The notes: generated by a model not told the origin, from the letters alone. Positions 23,843 to 35,558 are shown, counted from the first letter of the stretch. The stretch is DNA of 64,000 bases from Scalesia atractyloides (GCA_947069175.1 CAMTDV010000012.1:37046341-37110340), one strand, 5' to 3'. A program made the numbers and translations.

Positions 23843-24780
23843 CCCAAAGCTTGTTGAAAAATGAGCTGCCTCAAAATCTCGAACTTCAACTCGAAATAAG
23901 ACAAGAGATTACTCTACTACAAGAACCGTTTGTGGATTCCTAGTCAAGACAATCTCCACACCTTATTGATGGACGAAGCTCATAAGTCTCATTATTCAAT
24001 CCCACCTGGTTCAGACAAAATGTATAAGGATCTCCGTACCAGTATTGGTGGCCAGGTATGAAGAAGGACATTGCCTTGTATGTGTCTAAATGCCTAACTT
24101 GTCTTAAAGTTAAGGCAGAACATCAGCGCCATCTGGTTTATTACAACAACCATAAATACCAGTATGGAAGTCCTGTGATGGATCTCATCACTAAACTACC
24201 GCGCACACCAAGAGGTCATGATGGCATTTGGGTAATCATCGATCGTCTAACAAAGTCATCACATTTTTTGGAAATTCGTGAGGATCTATCTGCTGACAAA
24301 CTCTCCAAGATCTACGTTGATGAGATTGTATCTCGTCATGGTGTTCCCTTGAACATCAGATCTGATCGAGAAGCTCGATTCTCATCTCACTTTTAGAAGA
24401 CCATGCAATCTGCCATGGGAACCAAACTCAATCTGAGCACCACTTATCATCCTCAAACGGATGGACAATCTGAAAGGACAATTTAAACACTGGAGGATAT
24501 GCTTAGATCATGTGTGATTGACTTTGGTGGTAGTTGGGATTCGCATTTACCATTGGTCGAATTCTCCTACAACAATAGTTATCACGCCAGCATCAATATG
24601 CACCTTTCGAAGCTCTATACGGTAAAAAATGTCATTCACCTGTCTGCTGGAATGAGGTTGGTGAAGCTCAGCTCACTGGACCTAAACTCATTCACGACAC
24701 AATAGACAAAGTCAAGGAAATTCGTGATAACCTTCGGACAGCTAGAAGCCATCAAAGATTTATGTGGACAAACGACGCAA
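23843..24780 (+). pseudogene. Tekay-1 integrase, truncated
   Basis: The zinc finger (near 24000, then YWWPGMKKDIALYVSKCLTC) is followed by the core: VIIDRLTKSSHF, RSDREARFSSHF and TDGQSERTI. A stop at 24394-24396 and another at 24484-24486 break it. After GSWDSHLPLVEFSYNNSYHA the frame shifts, and the C-terminal GPF module and most of the chromodomain are deleted before 24850, where only residues like MKAKYPHLF remain. Confidence 0.88.
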
Positions 24781-24788
24781 GCCCTTGT

Positions 24789-24847
24789 CCAAACATGGCC
24801 CAAAATTCGCTGGGAATCCAAACATGGCCCAAAATTTCCTTGGGAAT
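24789..24847 (+). repeat. Tandem duplication of about 29 bp at the integrase deletion point
   Basis: ccaaacatggcccaaaatt...gggaat occurs twice in a row (24789-24817 and 24818-24847), exactly where the integrase C-terminus is missing. Confidence 0.8.
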
Positions 24848-24926
24848 GAGATGATTAGATGAAAGCGAAATATCCACATCTGTTTTCACAAAGTTTTCTC
24901 TAACTAAATTTTGGGACGAAATTTCC

Positions 24927-24940
24927 AAAAGTAGGGGAGA
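24927..24940 (+). promoter_or_regulatory. Polypurine tract of Tekay-1
   Basis: aaaagtaggggaga directly before the 3' LTR start. The same tract precedes the Tekay-2 3' LTR. Confidence 0.88.
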
Positions 24941-24941
24941 C

Positions 24942-27856
24942 TGTGACATTTGTGCCTTTTCAATCATTGTACAATTACAAACAATTTAGTATTCAATGAA
25001 ACCCTGTGTTTTATTTCCGAAATTTGAATTATTATCTAAGATATTTGCACAATTTCAATTTCTTGCACGATTTCGAACCCTCGAAAATTTTTCTGGAAGT
25101 AATCTGTTGACTGACACTCACACGCAATCAGTTTAACATGACGTACACTCCGAAACAAGGACATAAGCTACACATACCCTAAATACCCTTTACATAGCTT
25201 AGATATAAGTTTTGAAGGGTTAGATATGACAAAAACATGCTTATACAAGTCTAGGGACTATTTTTGTCAAACTATGAAAGTCTATTGGTTTGTATTTAAG
25301 ATACGAACCATGTGTATCAATCCAAATATTTTTGTATTCAATAAAATCTTGTATTTTATTGATAAGAATGCAAAAATGTCAACCGTTGCACAATTTCGAT
25401 CATTTTCGTGTTCGTTAAAGCGTTTTACGCATTTTTTGCGAAATGCGTAACCGTATAACCTAACGAACTACATCCACGACACTTTCGGGCATAATCTAAG
25501 TTACACGTGTCTTAAAGCCTTTATAAAACCTATATAATAGGTTAAAGGGGTTAAAAATAGCAAACAAGTTAAAATACAAGTCCAAGGGCCAAAAATGTCA
25601 AAAAAAAATAATAAAGATTTTTGCTTCTTCACTAAGTTTGATACCTATCTCCAAATTTTGACACCTATAACTCATTTCATGACACTTAATTTTGTGTTGA
25701 CACATGTTAGGACACTAATCCACACTTGAGGACACTTGTCATCACCTCCTTGATCCTAAAATACTATAAATACCCCATGATTCTTCCATTTTTTTCGCAC
25801 CACTTCAAAACACTTCAAAGCAAGATGTAAAGTTCTTCTTTCTATCCTTCTTGGAGCTGGTTTCCAGCCTTTGGAAGACTCCTATCTTGAGTTCCGAAAG
25901 TGTTCTTCAACACGAGTAAGTACTCTTCCCAGTTCTTTCATTATTTTAGCTATTTTAAGCTAAAAGTCGAACAGTTTGACTTCCTGATTGACTTTTGGTT
26001 CTGACCATATTTGGTCAAGTCAAAGTTCAATTGAACTTTGCAACATGATCATAATCACGAATATATAATCCCTAACGGTTTCACCTTCTGATTACCACAT
26101 TTATTAGTCGACGCGACGAGTCAATGTTTCGGTCAAAAATGCGCATTATGGGCATTTTACGACCAAACTATTTTTGGTATCAAAACATTGATACCAAATT
26201 AGTTTTATAAACTTAGTTAGACATATTTTGACATGTCTAACTCGTCACTTCTAGTTTAGAGCTTATTTAGGGTCGTAAGTCGAGCGGTCTTGACCACCGC
26301 TTTGACTTTCAAATCCGACCCGTTTGGTCGATCGTAGGATATGACCAAACACATATTTGTGATCATAGTTGTATAGGATATAACCTACTGAGGTTATACC
26401 TTATGGTCATGTCGTTTGGTTAGTATTATGATAAGTTACTTCAATGTTCTTAAAAAAATAATGACCAAAATGCCCTTTTGCGCATAAATCCATTTTAAAC
26501 ACATGTAACAAAATTTTTGACAGATAAACTGATGTTATAACCTTTTCAAACATGTTTGGTGTTTAAGACTTATCATAGGACATGTTTAACCATCCGATCA
26601 CGCGTTTACGCTAATGACCCGTTAACGTAGCGTAAACTACCTTAACGAGTCATAATGGGCCAAAAGCACTTAGGATCCCTTCCAAATTAGAATATTTAGT
26701 TTTTTAAACCATATCACATGAGTTCCAACACTCGTTTGGTTTATAAGACTTCATTCTATCCGATCTCCGGTTTGTAGTTCGGACACACTTACATATTTAT
26801 CTGACACATTAGGACACATTTAGGCTTTGTTTATTCCATTGATCACAAATACTTTCGCAATCCCATGTGAGTACATAGTTCCCCTCTTTAAGTTTTGCAA
26901 ATGTTTTGGGGTGACTCATATGTGCTAAATCATTTTCAACTTTTAAAAAACAATGTCTATTGTTTATATATAAAACAATAAGATTTCAATAATGTGAACA
27001 ACTTGTTGATGCCTTATCCATAACACGAATGACATTCTTTAGGTTTGCTCGAGCTGACCAGTAGATTGTTATGGTACCGTAGGACTGACAATCCCATTAT
27101 CAGGCTGTTCACTGGATTTGGTGGAAGTTTGGGTAATGACAGAAACTGTTTCTGATTAACAAATCATTTGTTGATTTGTTAGTCTAGTTAAAGAGACCCT
27201 TTAGTGGTCTATTAAATATACCCTTTAGTGGTATAGTCAACACAACTTTGAATTTGTTCATTAAAGAACGATCAAAAGTTTTCACAATTAAAAAAAACAC
27301 GGACGATTTGTTTATGGCATGGATAATTGGTTTATGACCCGGACAATTGATTTATAACATGAACGAATGGTTTATAACACAGACAAATGGTTTTGAACAA
27401 TGTGTAATGATTTTTAGTTAAAGATATAAACCATATGAAGTTTTCTTTTGAATCAATCTATTACAAGGTTTTTACAAAATAAACGTTTTGGTCAAGATTT
27501 ATGGCAAGGTTTTCACAACTCTGACCAACTTGTTTAGTTGGTTAATTGTATTGCAATATCAAACACTTTTGATACGAGGTTTTCACTTAACGACTATTGT
27601 AGTCGGACGAGGTGTTGCATTATGTATACAAAACCACGCATTTGACACACTCACAAAACCTATGTACTCGTCGGCTTTTTTATGCTGACTCTCTTTTCAC
27701 ATATGTTTTAGGAGTCAGAGCTTGATAATATGATGCATGCTTCACGTAGGAATGGACACGGGCCTTAGTGACTTGAAACATGAAAAAATAGTTCTGTGAC
27801 ATGAATCCTGACGTTTTCCGCCGTGGTTCATTGTTTTACGCGGTGGGGGTGTTACA
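24942..27856 (+). repeat. 3' LTR of Tekay-1
   Basis: Starts tgtgacattt and ends gggtgttaca; 2,915 bp. Collinear with 15887-18879 and lacking some short stretches near its end (around 27780) that the 5' LTR has. Confidence 0.9.
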
Positions 27857-28441
27857 AAATAACTTTGTTTTTTGCCCTATCAACCTCAATCCCCTTACTT
27901 GACACTACGTGCCCCAGCAGGATGCCTTCCTGAACCATGAAATGGCTCTTCTCCCAACTTAAGACCAAATTGGTTTCCAAACAACGTTTTAAATCTTTAG
28001 ATAATTCATTCAAACATGTGTTAAATGATGTCCCGAATACCCAAAAATCATCCATAAAAATCTCTAAGGCAACCCTGACCATATCTGAAAAGATACTCAT
28101 CTTGCACCTCTGAAAGGTGGCCGGGGCATTGCATAGCCCAAATGGCATTTACCTGAATGCGAAAGTACCATATGGGCATGTGAATGTGGTCTTTTCTTGG
28201 TCATCGGGGTGGATAACTATCTGATTGTACCCCAAAAATATCCATCTAAAAAGAAGTAATACTTCAACCTGAGAGTTTTTTCTACAATCTGATCGATAAA
28301 GGGCAAAGGAAAGTGATCTCTTGAAGTGGCAGCATTCAGCTTCCTATAATCAATACACGCACGCCACCCGGTTACCGACTGGGTGGCTATTTGCTCGCCA
28401 TTCTCACGTTTGACGATCTGAATGCCTGCTTTCTTAGGCAC
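27857..28441 (-). pseudogene. Athila-1 reverse transcriptase, main part, broken
   Basis: Read leftwards. 28441-28217 has KAGIQIVKRENGEQIATQSV, WRACIDYRKLNAATSRDHFP and LPFIDQIVEK. After a frame change, 28148-27857 has MPFGLCNAPATFQRCKMSIF, LEIFMDDFWVFG with the FMDD active site, then VVSSKGIEVDRAKNKVI. It breaks off where Tekay-1 entered and continues at 15886. Confidence 0.9.
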
Positions 28442-28906
28442 CGTCTGTGTTGGACTTACTCACACGTAGTCTGAAATGGGACATATGATCCCATCATCCA
28501 ACCACTTGATCACCTCCTTCTTCACCACCTCGCGCATGTTGGGATTTAACCGTTGCTGTGTCCCATGCGGGTTTCACATCTGCATCAATAATAATTTTAT
28601 GTATAACAATGGAATGACTAATACCTTTTAAATTTTTGAGTGTCCATCCAATGGCTGCACGATAATCTCTCAGCACCCCAGTAGTGCTATCTCTTGCTCC
28701 TCTTCCAGATTATCTACGATAATAACCGGGAGAGTCTGGTCCTCTCTTAGAAATGCATATTTCAGATGTTGTGGCAGTTCTTTCAAATCCACCTTTGGTG
28801 GACTAATCAATGATGGCTTTAATCTGGTTGAGATTTCAGTTGGAAGACTCTCCGTCTAATGAGTCCATGAAGGCCTACCATCTCGCACTACCATCGCCTC
28901 CAAGCT
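28442..28906 (-). pseudogene. Athila-1 linker between protease and RT
   Basis: 28676-28494 contains LRDYRAAIGWTLKNLKGISH and IVIHKIIIDADVKPA, the block that precedes RT in Athila pol. The rest is in shifted frames. Confidence 0.75.
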
Positions 28907-29305
28907 TTATACTTTTTCTGCTAACTCGTGATTATGTTCCTGTTCAAACCTGTCATAGACAAAACAAACCTCGGTGGTTTCATCCTCAAGATGAGGATGA
29001 CACCCATCAATAATATCTGCCATGAAACATTCATCATTTATTAACGAGTCGGTACCATTGGAAAACACATTCAAACGAACCTTTCTATTGCCAAAAGTCA
29101 TACCGACCATTCCAGAATGACAGTTGACCAACGCACGGGTTGTGGTTAAGAAAGGTCGGCCTAAAATCACATTTGGCTGCTTGATTTGGTTAGATGTCAC
29201 ATAATCAAGCACCAAAAAGTTTACCGGGTAGTAAAACTCTTCCACCTTCATGATTTCATCGCGAACAGTCCCACTAGGAAGCTTAAGGGTCAAATCAGCT
29301 AACAC
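28907..29305 (-). pseudogene. Athila-1 protease C-terminal part
   Basis: A 132-codon stretch: LADLTLKLPSGTVRDEIMKV, FYYPVNFLVLDY and NVILGRPFLTTTRALVNCHS. The ILGRPFL block is the flap and C-terminal region of Athila/Tat proteases. The catalytic DSG-type motif should lie upstream near 29340-29400, where the frame is broken and I cannot see it. Confidence 0.8.
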
Positions 29306-31192
29306 TACATTTGTGTCAGCTTGACGCAGTGGACCAAAGTCATATTCGTCAATTCATTCTAAAATCACCCACTTGAATGGGTATCAACGGCGTTCCTAGG
29401 TGTCGCAACTTGGGTGGGAGTACCCTAGTTAAAACTGCACTGACTGCTCAGTTAAATCAACTTGCTTAGGAACCTTGTGTTGTCGTTTCTGAGTGCACAT
29501 ATCTTTCAAATATTTGGCATAAGCCGGAACGTGTTTAATTGCATCAGTTAAGGGTAGATTTATTTTAACCTGTTTAAATACCTCCCACATTTCCTCCTTT
29601 TGAGGTCCCCTTTTATTAATAATCCCTTGGTTAAGAGGATTTTTCAAAGCTTCAGGAAACGGAGGTGGAATTGGTTACCCTTCCTTAGCCTTGGTAGTTT
29701 CAACCGTTTTATTAGGCTTTTCAAAAGTGATTTTTTTACTTGTTTCCACAGGTTTACGTTCCGACTCACCCTCACTCTCCTCACTCTTATCCACATCCTC
29801 CACCACACCTTCAACGAATGGTGGTTGAGGGTTGGCCTTATTATAAATTTTACCGGTGCGAAAAGTATTTACCTGGCCAACTTGGTTGCTCTTCTGCTTT
29901 TGGTGAGAAGGATTCACCTTTGTATCACTAGACAGTCTTCCACTCTACTACTTCATCTCAGCTAGCTCGCTTTCTAGTTGCCCCATTTGTTTTACCAAAA
30001 AGTGAATAGCTTTGTCGCATACCTTATTTTCTTTCACTTTTGCATCATCCATCTGATTTCACTTCTGTGTTTCCTGCTGCATCACCTTCAACATCTCCAT
30101 CATCTCATTTCCTCCACTAGCCCTAGAAGATCCAGATGATCCTCTTTGATTATTCTAGTGTTGGCCTTAATATCTCCCAGTGTTACCCACTAGAAAATTT
30201 TTTGGTAACGGGATTGATTAGAATTCTCTGACCACCTGACTGATTGTTACCCTGAAATTCCGAGTTGCTCTGATTATTTGCATTTCCATAACTAAAGTTC
30301 GGATGATTTCTTGGTAATGTGATTGATTAGAATTTCACAACATCCGATGTAAATCCTTGCCCCCATTGGTATTGCAACGAGCATCATTGGCGGCTATATG
30401 CAAATATGGTTCTTTAGTCGCCAACCCATGATACTTAGGTAAACTCTGGATTAATTGAGCCCAAACTTCAAATGATCTATCATGTAGCTGAGGTATCACA
30501 ACTGGAGATGTATTATTAGCAATGGCAGGTTTAAAGTGTCTCTCAATTCCCGGCACCAGTCCCCAATCTTATCTTCTTAGGATGCCCTCATGTTGATTGA
30601 TCGGTGGAATGAGATTTCTCGGAAGTGGTCTTTGTGGAATCTTTAGTTGCTGCACCACTATTTTCTGTACCGGTGGTGGCATGGGAATGTTTACTCCAGC
30701 TGGTTGTTGGTTAATTGGATTGGGTGGTTGACCGTATTGCTGATACCTAAAAGTGTCCTGATTCCCTCTCTCTACAAACCTAAATCCCGTATTATATCTC
30801 TCAAAAATTCCTGTGTTTATAACCTGTTAATTATCAGGTTGAGTTTGACTTGGTGAATTGGTGTCATCGTCAGCAACAATCCTCACATACGGTGAAAAAT
30901 GTTGGATATTAGACCTCTGGGTGGGTGATGGGTATTGGAAAGATGTTAATTGGTTTGAGAATGGTGGTAGGTTGTTTAAATTGGGGAATGGTGGTGGAGG
31001 CATTGGTGGAAGTTGAGTGGTAGTAGTAGCATGGGTTGATTGTGGTGGTGTTTCAGATGGTCTAGTGGTATTAGGTGAAGGTTGGTTGGGAGTTGGTGAG
31101 AATTGAGTTTGTTGAAGCAGGTTTTTAGCTTGCTTGTCTGGATTTCCCGAGTTCTCCATCACTTTGATTGTGGGTATTGGAGATTGTAGCAC
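29306..31192 (-). pseudogene. Athila-1 gag, broken
   Basis: Pieces read leftwards: 31192-30827 (Pro/Thr/Gln-rich N-terminus beginning MLQSPIPTIKVMENSGNPDK), 30556-30335, 29917-29675 (acidic, KSEESEGESERKPVETSKK) and 29647-29429 (AYAKYLKDMCTQKRQHKVP, the block just before the Athila protease). The central gag domain is too shifted to follow. It is the particle protein by position and by the YAKYLKD motif. Confidence 0.7.
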
Positions 31193-31424
31193 TTTGTTCT
31201 CTCTATGTATGAGTCAGGTTTGCCTGACTGTTCTTTCAATTTCTGGATCAAACACTAATGGCGATGATTTTCCTAATTTTCTCGTATGATGCATGCACGT
31301 AGGAATTCACCTGCACAAACAAAGACAAGAAATCACGCGTAATTCTAAACAAAAAGAAATAAACACTATTTTTGGATTTTATAACTATTTTCTAAAAACA
31401 CTTAAAACAAAACACTTTTCACAT
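31193..31424 (-). other. Athila-1 leader
   Basis: AT-rich sequence between gag and the primer site; nothing else seen. Confidence 0.5.
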
Positions 31425-31445
31425 GACTCCCCGACAACAACGCCA
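31425..31445 (-). promoter_or_regulatory. Primer binding site of Athila-1 (tRNA-Asp type)
   Basis: The minus strand reads TGGCGTTGTTGTCGGGGAGT(C), close to the Asp-type site TGGCGCCGTTGTCGGGGA of Athila/Tat elements. It lies about six bases from the LTR end. Confidence 0.85.
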
Positions 31446-31451
31446 TTTTAA

Positions 31452-32659
31452 TGACTGTCGAAAAGGTCATACAAAAACCAAGATAAACTACGCAGATAGA
31501 GTAAATAGGGTATCAAACCAAAGGAGTATGGTGGAAAGTGCTATGAATCAAGTCCTAGTTAACTAATTGCAATAAATATAAAATCGGTTTGTTTGATTGT
31601 CTGAGTAACTAAAAATTACTAAGGAAACAAGTTTGTAAATAGTAGGAGAAACAATGGTTCCTCCGGATTTCAGATTCATAGTAAACTTTAGTTACGTATT
31701 TGATTGTTTTCAATCACATAGACATAATTGTGTAATCTGCTTAATTGATTGTGATTATATAATGACTACTTACTTCGATTGTAAACAACAGAAGGTTATC
31801 ATGTAAATGATCAATTCAAATTACCAACCCTAAACCCTTATCAAATAGATCCCAATTACTAGAAATATCGGGAATTGAATGAGTTTGATCAAAATTAAAT
31901 AAAACCAATCATTTACAATTCAACTAATCAAATCCAATGGTAAAAAGCATTGAATGCTTAGATTACCAATTTTCAACACAATCGTAAACACATAACTTAG
32001 TTCACTTACAAGAATCCTCCACCCGGAGGAAACCATAAAAAGATTAGCCGCTCATGTTTGTCTCATGATCATCAAAAGCTCGAATGACGGTTGAATTCAC
32101 GATCATAACGGTTAAATCGGTGGAAAGGATGATGATCGGTGGTAAAAACCCTCGTTTATACCTCATAATTTATGTTGCGCGTTTTTCAAAATTCGGACCG
32201 TAAGCTACGGTCCAGACTTCCTGTTCCTTTATTGCTTCACCTACCAAACCTACGAGTTAAGAAGTAGGCTACGATGCCAATCTACTGTTGCTTGTTGCCT
32301 ATTTAGTCCAACGTTAACACTATCGTAGGCTACATCGCATGTCATAATCTCATAGTTGGCTGCATTTCATCTTTCGGTTACTGACCGGAAGGCCCCTAAA
32401 GACTTCATTCTTTATCTTTTATCACGATTCCAAGCTATCTGTCACACCAAAACAAGTCCCGATTAATGTAATTTGCCTCAATTATCATCCACGGGTACTC
32501 CATTTCACCTCTACACAATCTGACTTCCCTGAATTAAGCGATTAATCCATCAAAACCACAGTTGCTTGCAGTTATCACATTCAAAGCATATAATCGCATT
32601 AAACGAACTAAAACTCATAAGATAAACACTTTAAGGCTCGAGTTTCACCCTCACCATCA
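31452..32659 (-). repeat. 5' LTR of Athila-1
   Basis: 1,208 bp, TG...CA on the plus strand (tgactgtcg to accatca). Its part from 31661 matches 10818-11918. The stretch 31452-31660 has its partner off-window. It carries a perfect 8-bp-armed inverted repeat at 32195-32213. Confidence 0.88.
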
Positions 32660-33110
32660 GCTTCCGGAAGAAGACAAGTTTTTACGTACGCAAGGTAAAA
32701 GACTGTGGTACTAGTGAGGGTCTTATAAGCCATTTTGAATGCCCAAAGAGCATCATCAAGCTTATCCACCCACTCCTTCCGATTTTTTCCCACCAATTTT
32801 CGAGGATTTGCTTTATCCCTCAATTAGTCACTTCTGCTTGACCATTTGTTTAGGGATGATATGCGGTGGAAAATTGGTGGTTAACACCATATCATGGCAT
32901 AGCTTTTTCCATCTGGTAAGTGCATAAGTGGGTTTCACGATCACTAATTAAAGCCTTAGGCGTACCGAAAAGTAAAAAAATCCTTTAGAAAATTAATAGC
33001 AATCCTTGCTTCATTTGTGGGTAAGGCTTCCGCTACAACCCATTTAGAGACGTAGTCAACCGCTAAAAGGATATATTTGTTTCCATGCGAAACAGGAAAA
33101 CTTATAACAA
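32660..33110 (-). pseudogene. Athila-0: integrase core fragment of an older gypsy element
   Basis: Read leftwards: VISFPVSHGNKYILLAVDYV, SKWVVAEALPTNEARIAINF, then shifted frames for the second catalytic region, then GKNRKEWVDKLDDALWAFKM and AYKT. This matches Athila-type integrase. It ends abruptly at the Athila-1 LTR border, so Athila-1 inserted into it; the other side lies off-window to the left. Confidence 0.8.
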
Positions 33111-33399
33111 TCCTTGCGTCATTTTTCGGTCTCCCACATAGTTTTGAGTAGGTATAATATTTTTGTGACTGTTTCAAGTGATATGTAAAAGTTAATACTT
33201 TTCATATTCTCACTCTTCCTTGACTTATGAATATACTCAAGTGTACTGATGAACACCAAAGGCATCATTTCAAGGAATTATGTACAACAAAAATATTAAC
33301 AAAACAAGCCAATAGAAAATAAAGAAAAATAAACTAAGAAAAAAAGAGCTAAAGCCCAAGAACAAAATATATTCCTTGAGGCACAGTTTCTTCGTCGTG
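33111..33399. other. No gene seen
   Basis: AT-rich DNA between two element remnants. 33106-33120 repeats part of 32996-33010 (caatccttgc). No recognisable border signals. Confidence 0.5.
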
Positions 33400-34390
33400 T
33401 TGAGAAAGATGAGGTGCACGAGGTTGGCGTATGGTAGAAGAGTTAGAAATGCAGGTAGAGGTGATAGCCTGGGCGTTGAGGAGGCTTGCCAAAAAACTTA
33501 GAAAAGATTGTGAACATTTGAAGTAAGGACTATCTCAAACTTTCTCTCATACGAGATCTAAATTGTTTATAGAAAGGGTTTTCCACACTATGATGGTGGG
33601 GTAGTATGAACTCCAATCCTAAATTACTCCATCCAGTTTGTGTCCTTGGATGTGAGTATCTACAAATCTAGGTATTCCGCCAATTTTCCTGCTCTCGAAA
33701 CTAGTGACTAGAAAGGATCGTCATGACAAACCTAGGGCAGATGCTCTTCTTCTTATTAATATTTGAACAAAGTCCTCCATCAGGTAGTTTGCAAAGTCAT
33801 AAGGAAGATCTCTAATTAGGACATGCAACAGTTCCTGGATTCAAAGACAGGCTACGTCCTAGTTGATGCTGGTTTTGTCTAAGAAACAAACATAGAGTTG
33901 GGACATGAGGTACTGCCACACAAGAGTAAAGCTTTTTTTGGTGACATGGTCTCGATCATACCGACCACCTTAAGCAATGAGTCTTAAATATGGTGAGTAC
34001 TACATTTCTAGGGCAGCCACGAACTCATAGATCATCATCAAAGTTGAAAGGTTCTTTAATGACCTCCTCGGTGATGGTTATTTCTTCACCATTGATGTTT
34101 GTGTGGATAATGGTGCGGTCATAGTTGGCGATGTCATATGCATTCAGCTAGAATGCTTTCACGCACGTAATGTGTATGAAAGTATAGTATGTATACGCAG
34201 GAAATCCATCATTCCTTGAAAATAGTAGAACTGAGTTTCCACAAAAGTTTTAAGTTGAAGGTCATGATATATAGGGATTTTAGGGTCCATGGTGAAGTTG
34301 TAGGTTTTGAGAGGTGGTGATGGAAAGGATGCAGACAAAGAAGACAATGCATCATACGCTAAGTTGTAGAGTGTTTAGCATTTGTGTATA
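33400..34390 (-). pseudogene. ORF3-type region of a second SIRE-like copia remnant
   Basis: Read leftwards from about 34347: MDPKIPIYHDLQLKTF, FYYFQGMMDFLRIHTILSYT, then (after stops) NAYDIANYDRTIIHTNINGE, EITITEEVIKEPFNFDDD, and further down LPYDFANYLMEDF. The MDFL...IT..I...F..DD pattern parallels the N-terminal domain of the ORF at 3826. Its place downstream of a copia RNase H remnant supports the assignment. It is heavily decayed; the link is by pattern, not by alignment. Confidence 0.45.
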
Positions 34391-34794
34391 TGAAGAAGAA
34401 AATTAAGGGCAAAATAGTCATTTACCCTTGATTTCTCTTTCTTCAAGGATACTTGTAGGATACATCATTTCGCTAGCATTAAATGAGAGCCATTGATAGA
34501 ATATTCAATGATGAAAGAGATAGTTCTAAAGATCTTGTGGGGTCCTATATAACTCAAAATAGCATCTTTAGGGTTTAAATTTTATTAAAATAATACAAAG
34601 ATTTATCTGTTGATATTTCTTGATTATTTATATTAAAAAATCCTACATATGTGTAAAATAATTGTGACAATAATATTGAAACATTTTAGCGGTGCTAATT
34701 AAAATGAATCACGATTACTAAAAAAATAAAAAGGGATAAAATACATCTCAACAAGTAGGTATTTTATAGAAACAAAATACATCTCAATATTTCC
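34391..34794. other. Spacer of the SIRE-like remnant, no gene seen
   Basis: AT-rich, many stops on both strands. Confidence 0.5.
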
Positions 34795-34883
34795 TGTTTC
34801 CATGTGATCTTTGATAAGATGATAACTAACATCAATATGTTAATTTTGGAGAGAAATATTCGATTTGTAGTAATGGTTATATT
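34795..34883 (-). pseudogene. copia RNase H C-terminal fragment
   Basis: On the minus strand, NPIFLSKINIDVSYHLIKDH followed by METGNIEM matches the conserved end of copia RNase H (SRTKHIDIRYHFIRD type; compare 4560-4620). It is cut at 34884 by the LTR of the next element, which shows the order of insertion. Confidence 0.7.
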
Positions 34884-35147
34884 TTTTGGTGTATTATGTC
34901 TATTGCCTTCGTCTTAGGGTTTTGTCTGTGTATGTAATAGGGCTGAGGTGTGAGTATCTAGAACTTTTGGTGACCGATACGGCGAAACCTTGTCGGATTT
35001 CACAGTGATTTGTAATTGTTAAACAATCAATGAAATAAGTAAAGTGATAAGTAATCTTGTAAATTGTCACTAGTTAATATGAATTCCACGCATATGAAAC
35101 TAGATATTCAAATTAGGACCTTTGCTATTAGACAAAACGATCCTACA
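34884..35147 (+). repeat. LTR 1 of Copia-A
   Basis: Matches 39129-39527 but lacks about 115 bp that include the TATA box. It ends gatcctaca before the primer site. Confidence 0.75.
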
Positions 35148-35149
35148 AG

Positions 35150-35161
35150 TGGTATCAGAGC
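35150..35161 (+). promoter_or_regulatory. Primer binding site, Copia-A unit 1
   Basis: TGGTATCAGAGC, initiator tRNA-Met type, two bases after the LTR. Confidence 0.9.
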
Positions 35162-35558
35162 TCAGGACGCCTGATTTGAAGATAATTGTTCAAGATTCAG
35201 CCTAAAATACTTCTTATTTTACTCATTCTTATTATTTTTCAATTTTTAAAATGAATCCACAAACAAAATGAACTCATTTTCAAGTATAACACGTAAAAAC
35301 ATGTTTAGATAAACCCTTGAGAAAACCAGAGTAAAAAACAACCGAATTCATGTTGAAATTGCAAAAATTGTCAAATTTTGAATCTAGCTTCGCACGAACA
35401 TAACTCTACCTTCGCACGAAGATAAAAATTGTTAGGTTTCGAAAAATATTTACTTTCACATGAAGATAAATCAAGTTTTTGGAAATTTTTACTTCACTTG
35501 AACCGAAATCTTAGTCGTTTTAGCGTTTAACTTCATTCCAGGCAATTTGTCAGACAAG
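35162..35558 (+). other. Leader of Copia-A with ttcgcacgaag words
   Basis: Non-coding leader. cttcgcacgaa(c/g)ata occurs twice near 35390-35425, with related words (tttcacatgaagataa) after. The matching leader at 39540-39940 has the same words. Confidence 0.6.

Larger units (their letters stand above)
15887..27856 (+). mobile_element. Tekay-1: Ty3/gypsy chromovirus, degenerate
   Basis: Plus-strand element with LTRs of about 3 kb (15887-18879, 24942-27856), a Met-type primer site, gag, protease, RT, RNase H, integrase and a polypurine tract. Pol is closely alike to Tekay-2 (KELNMRQR, GKANVVAD). The LTRs differ by many substitutions and small indels, so it is older than Tekay-2. A Pack-MULE-like element sits in its leader. 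No ORF is intact. Confidence 0.9.
10818..32659 (-). mobile_element. Athila-1: Athila-like Ty3/gypsy element, split by nested insertions
   Basis: Minus-strand gypsy element with its 5' LTR at 32659-31452, a tRNA-Asp primer site at 31445-31425, gag, protease, RT, RNase H, integrase, a long 3' spacer and a 3' LTR at 11918-10818. About 205 bp of that LTR lie beyond the SIRE-like insertion, off the window. Tekay-1 (15887-27856) interrupts pol. The Asp primer, the LTR size near 1.2 kb and the pol sequence point to the Athila/Tat side of gypsy; Athila is my preference. All ORFs are broken. Confidence 0.85.
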
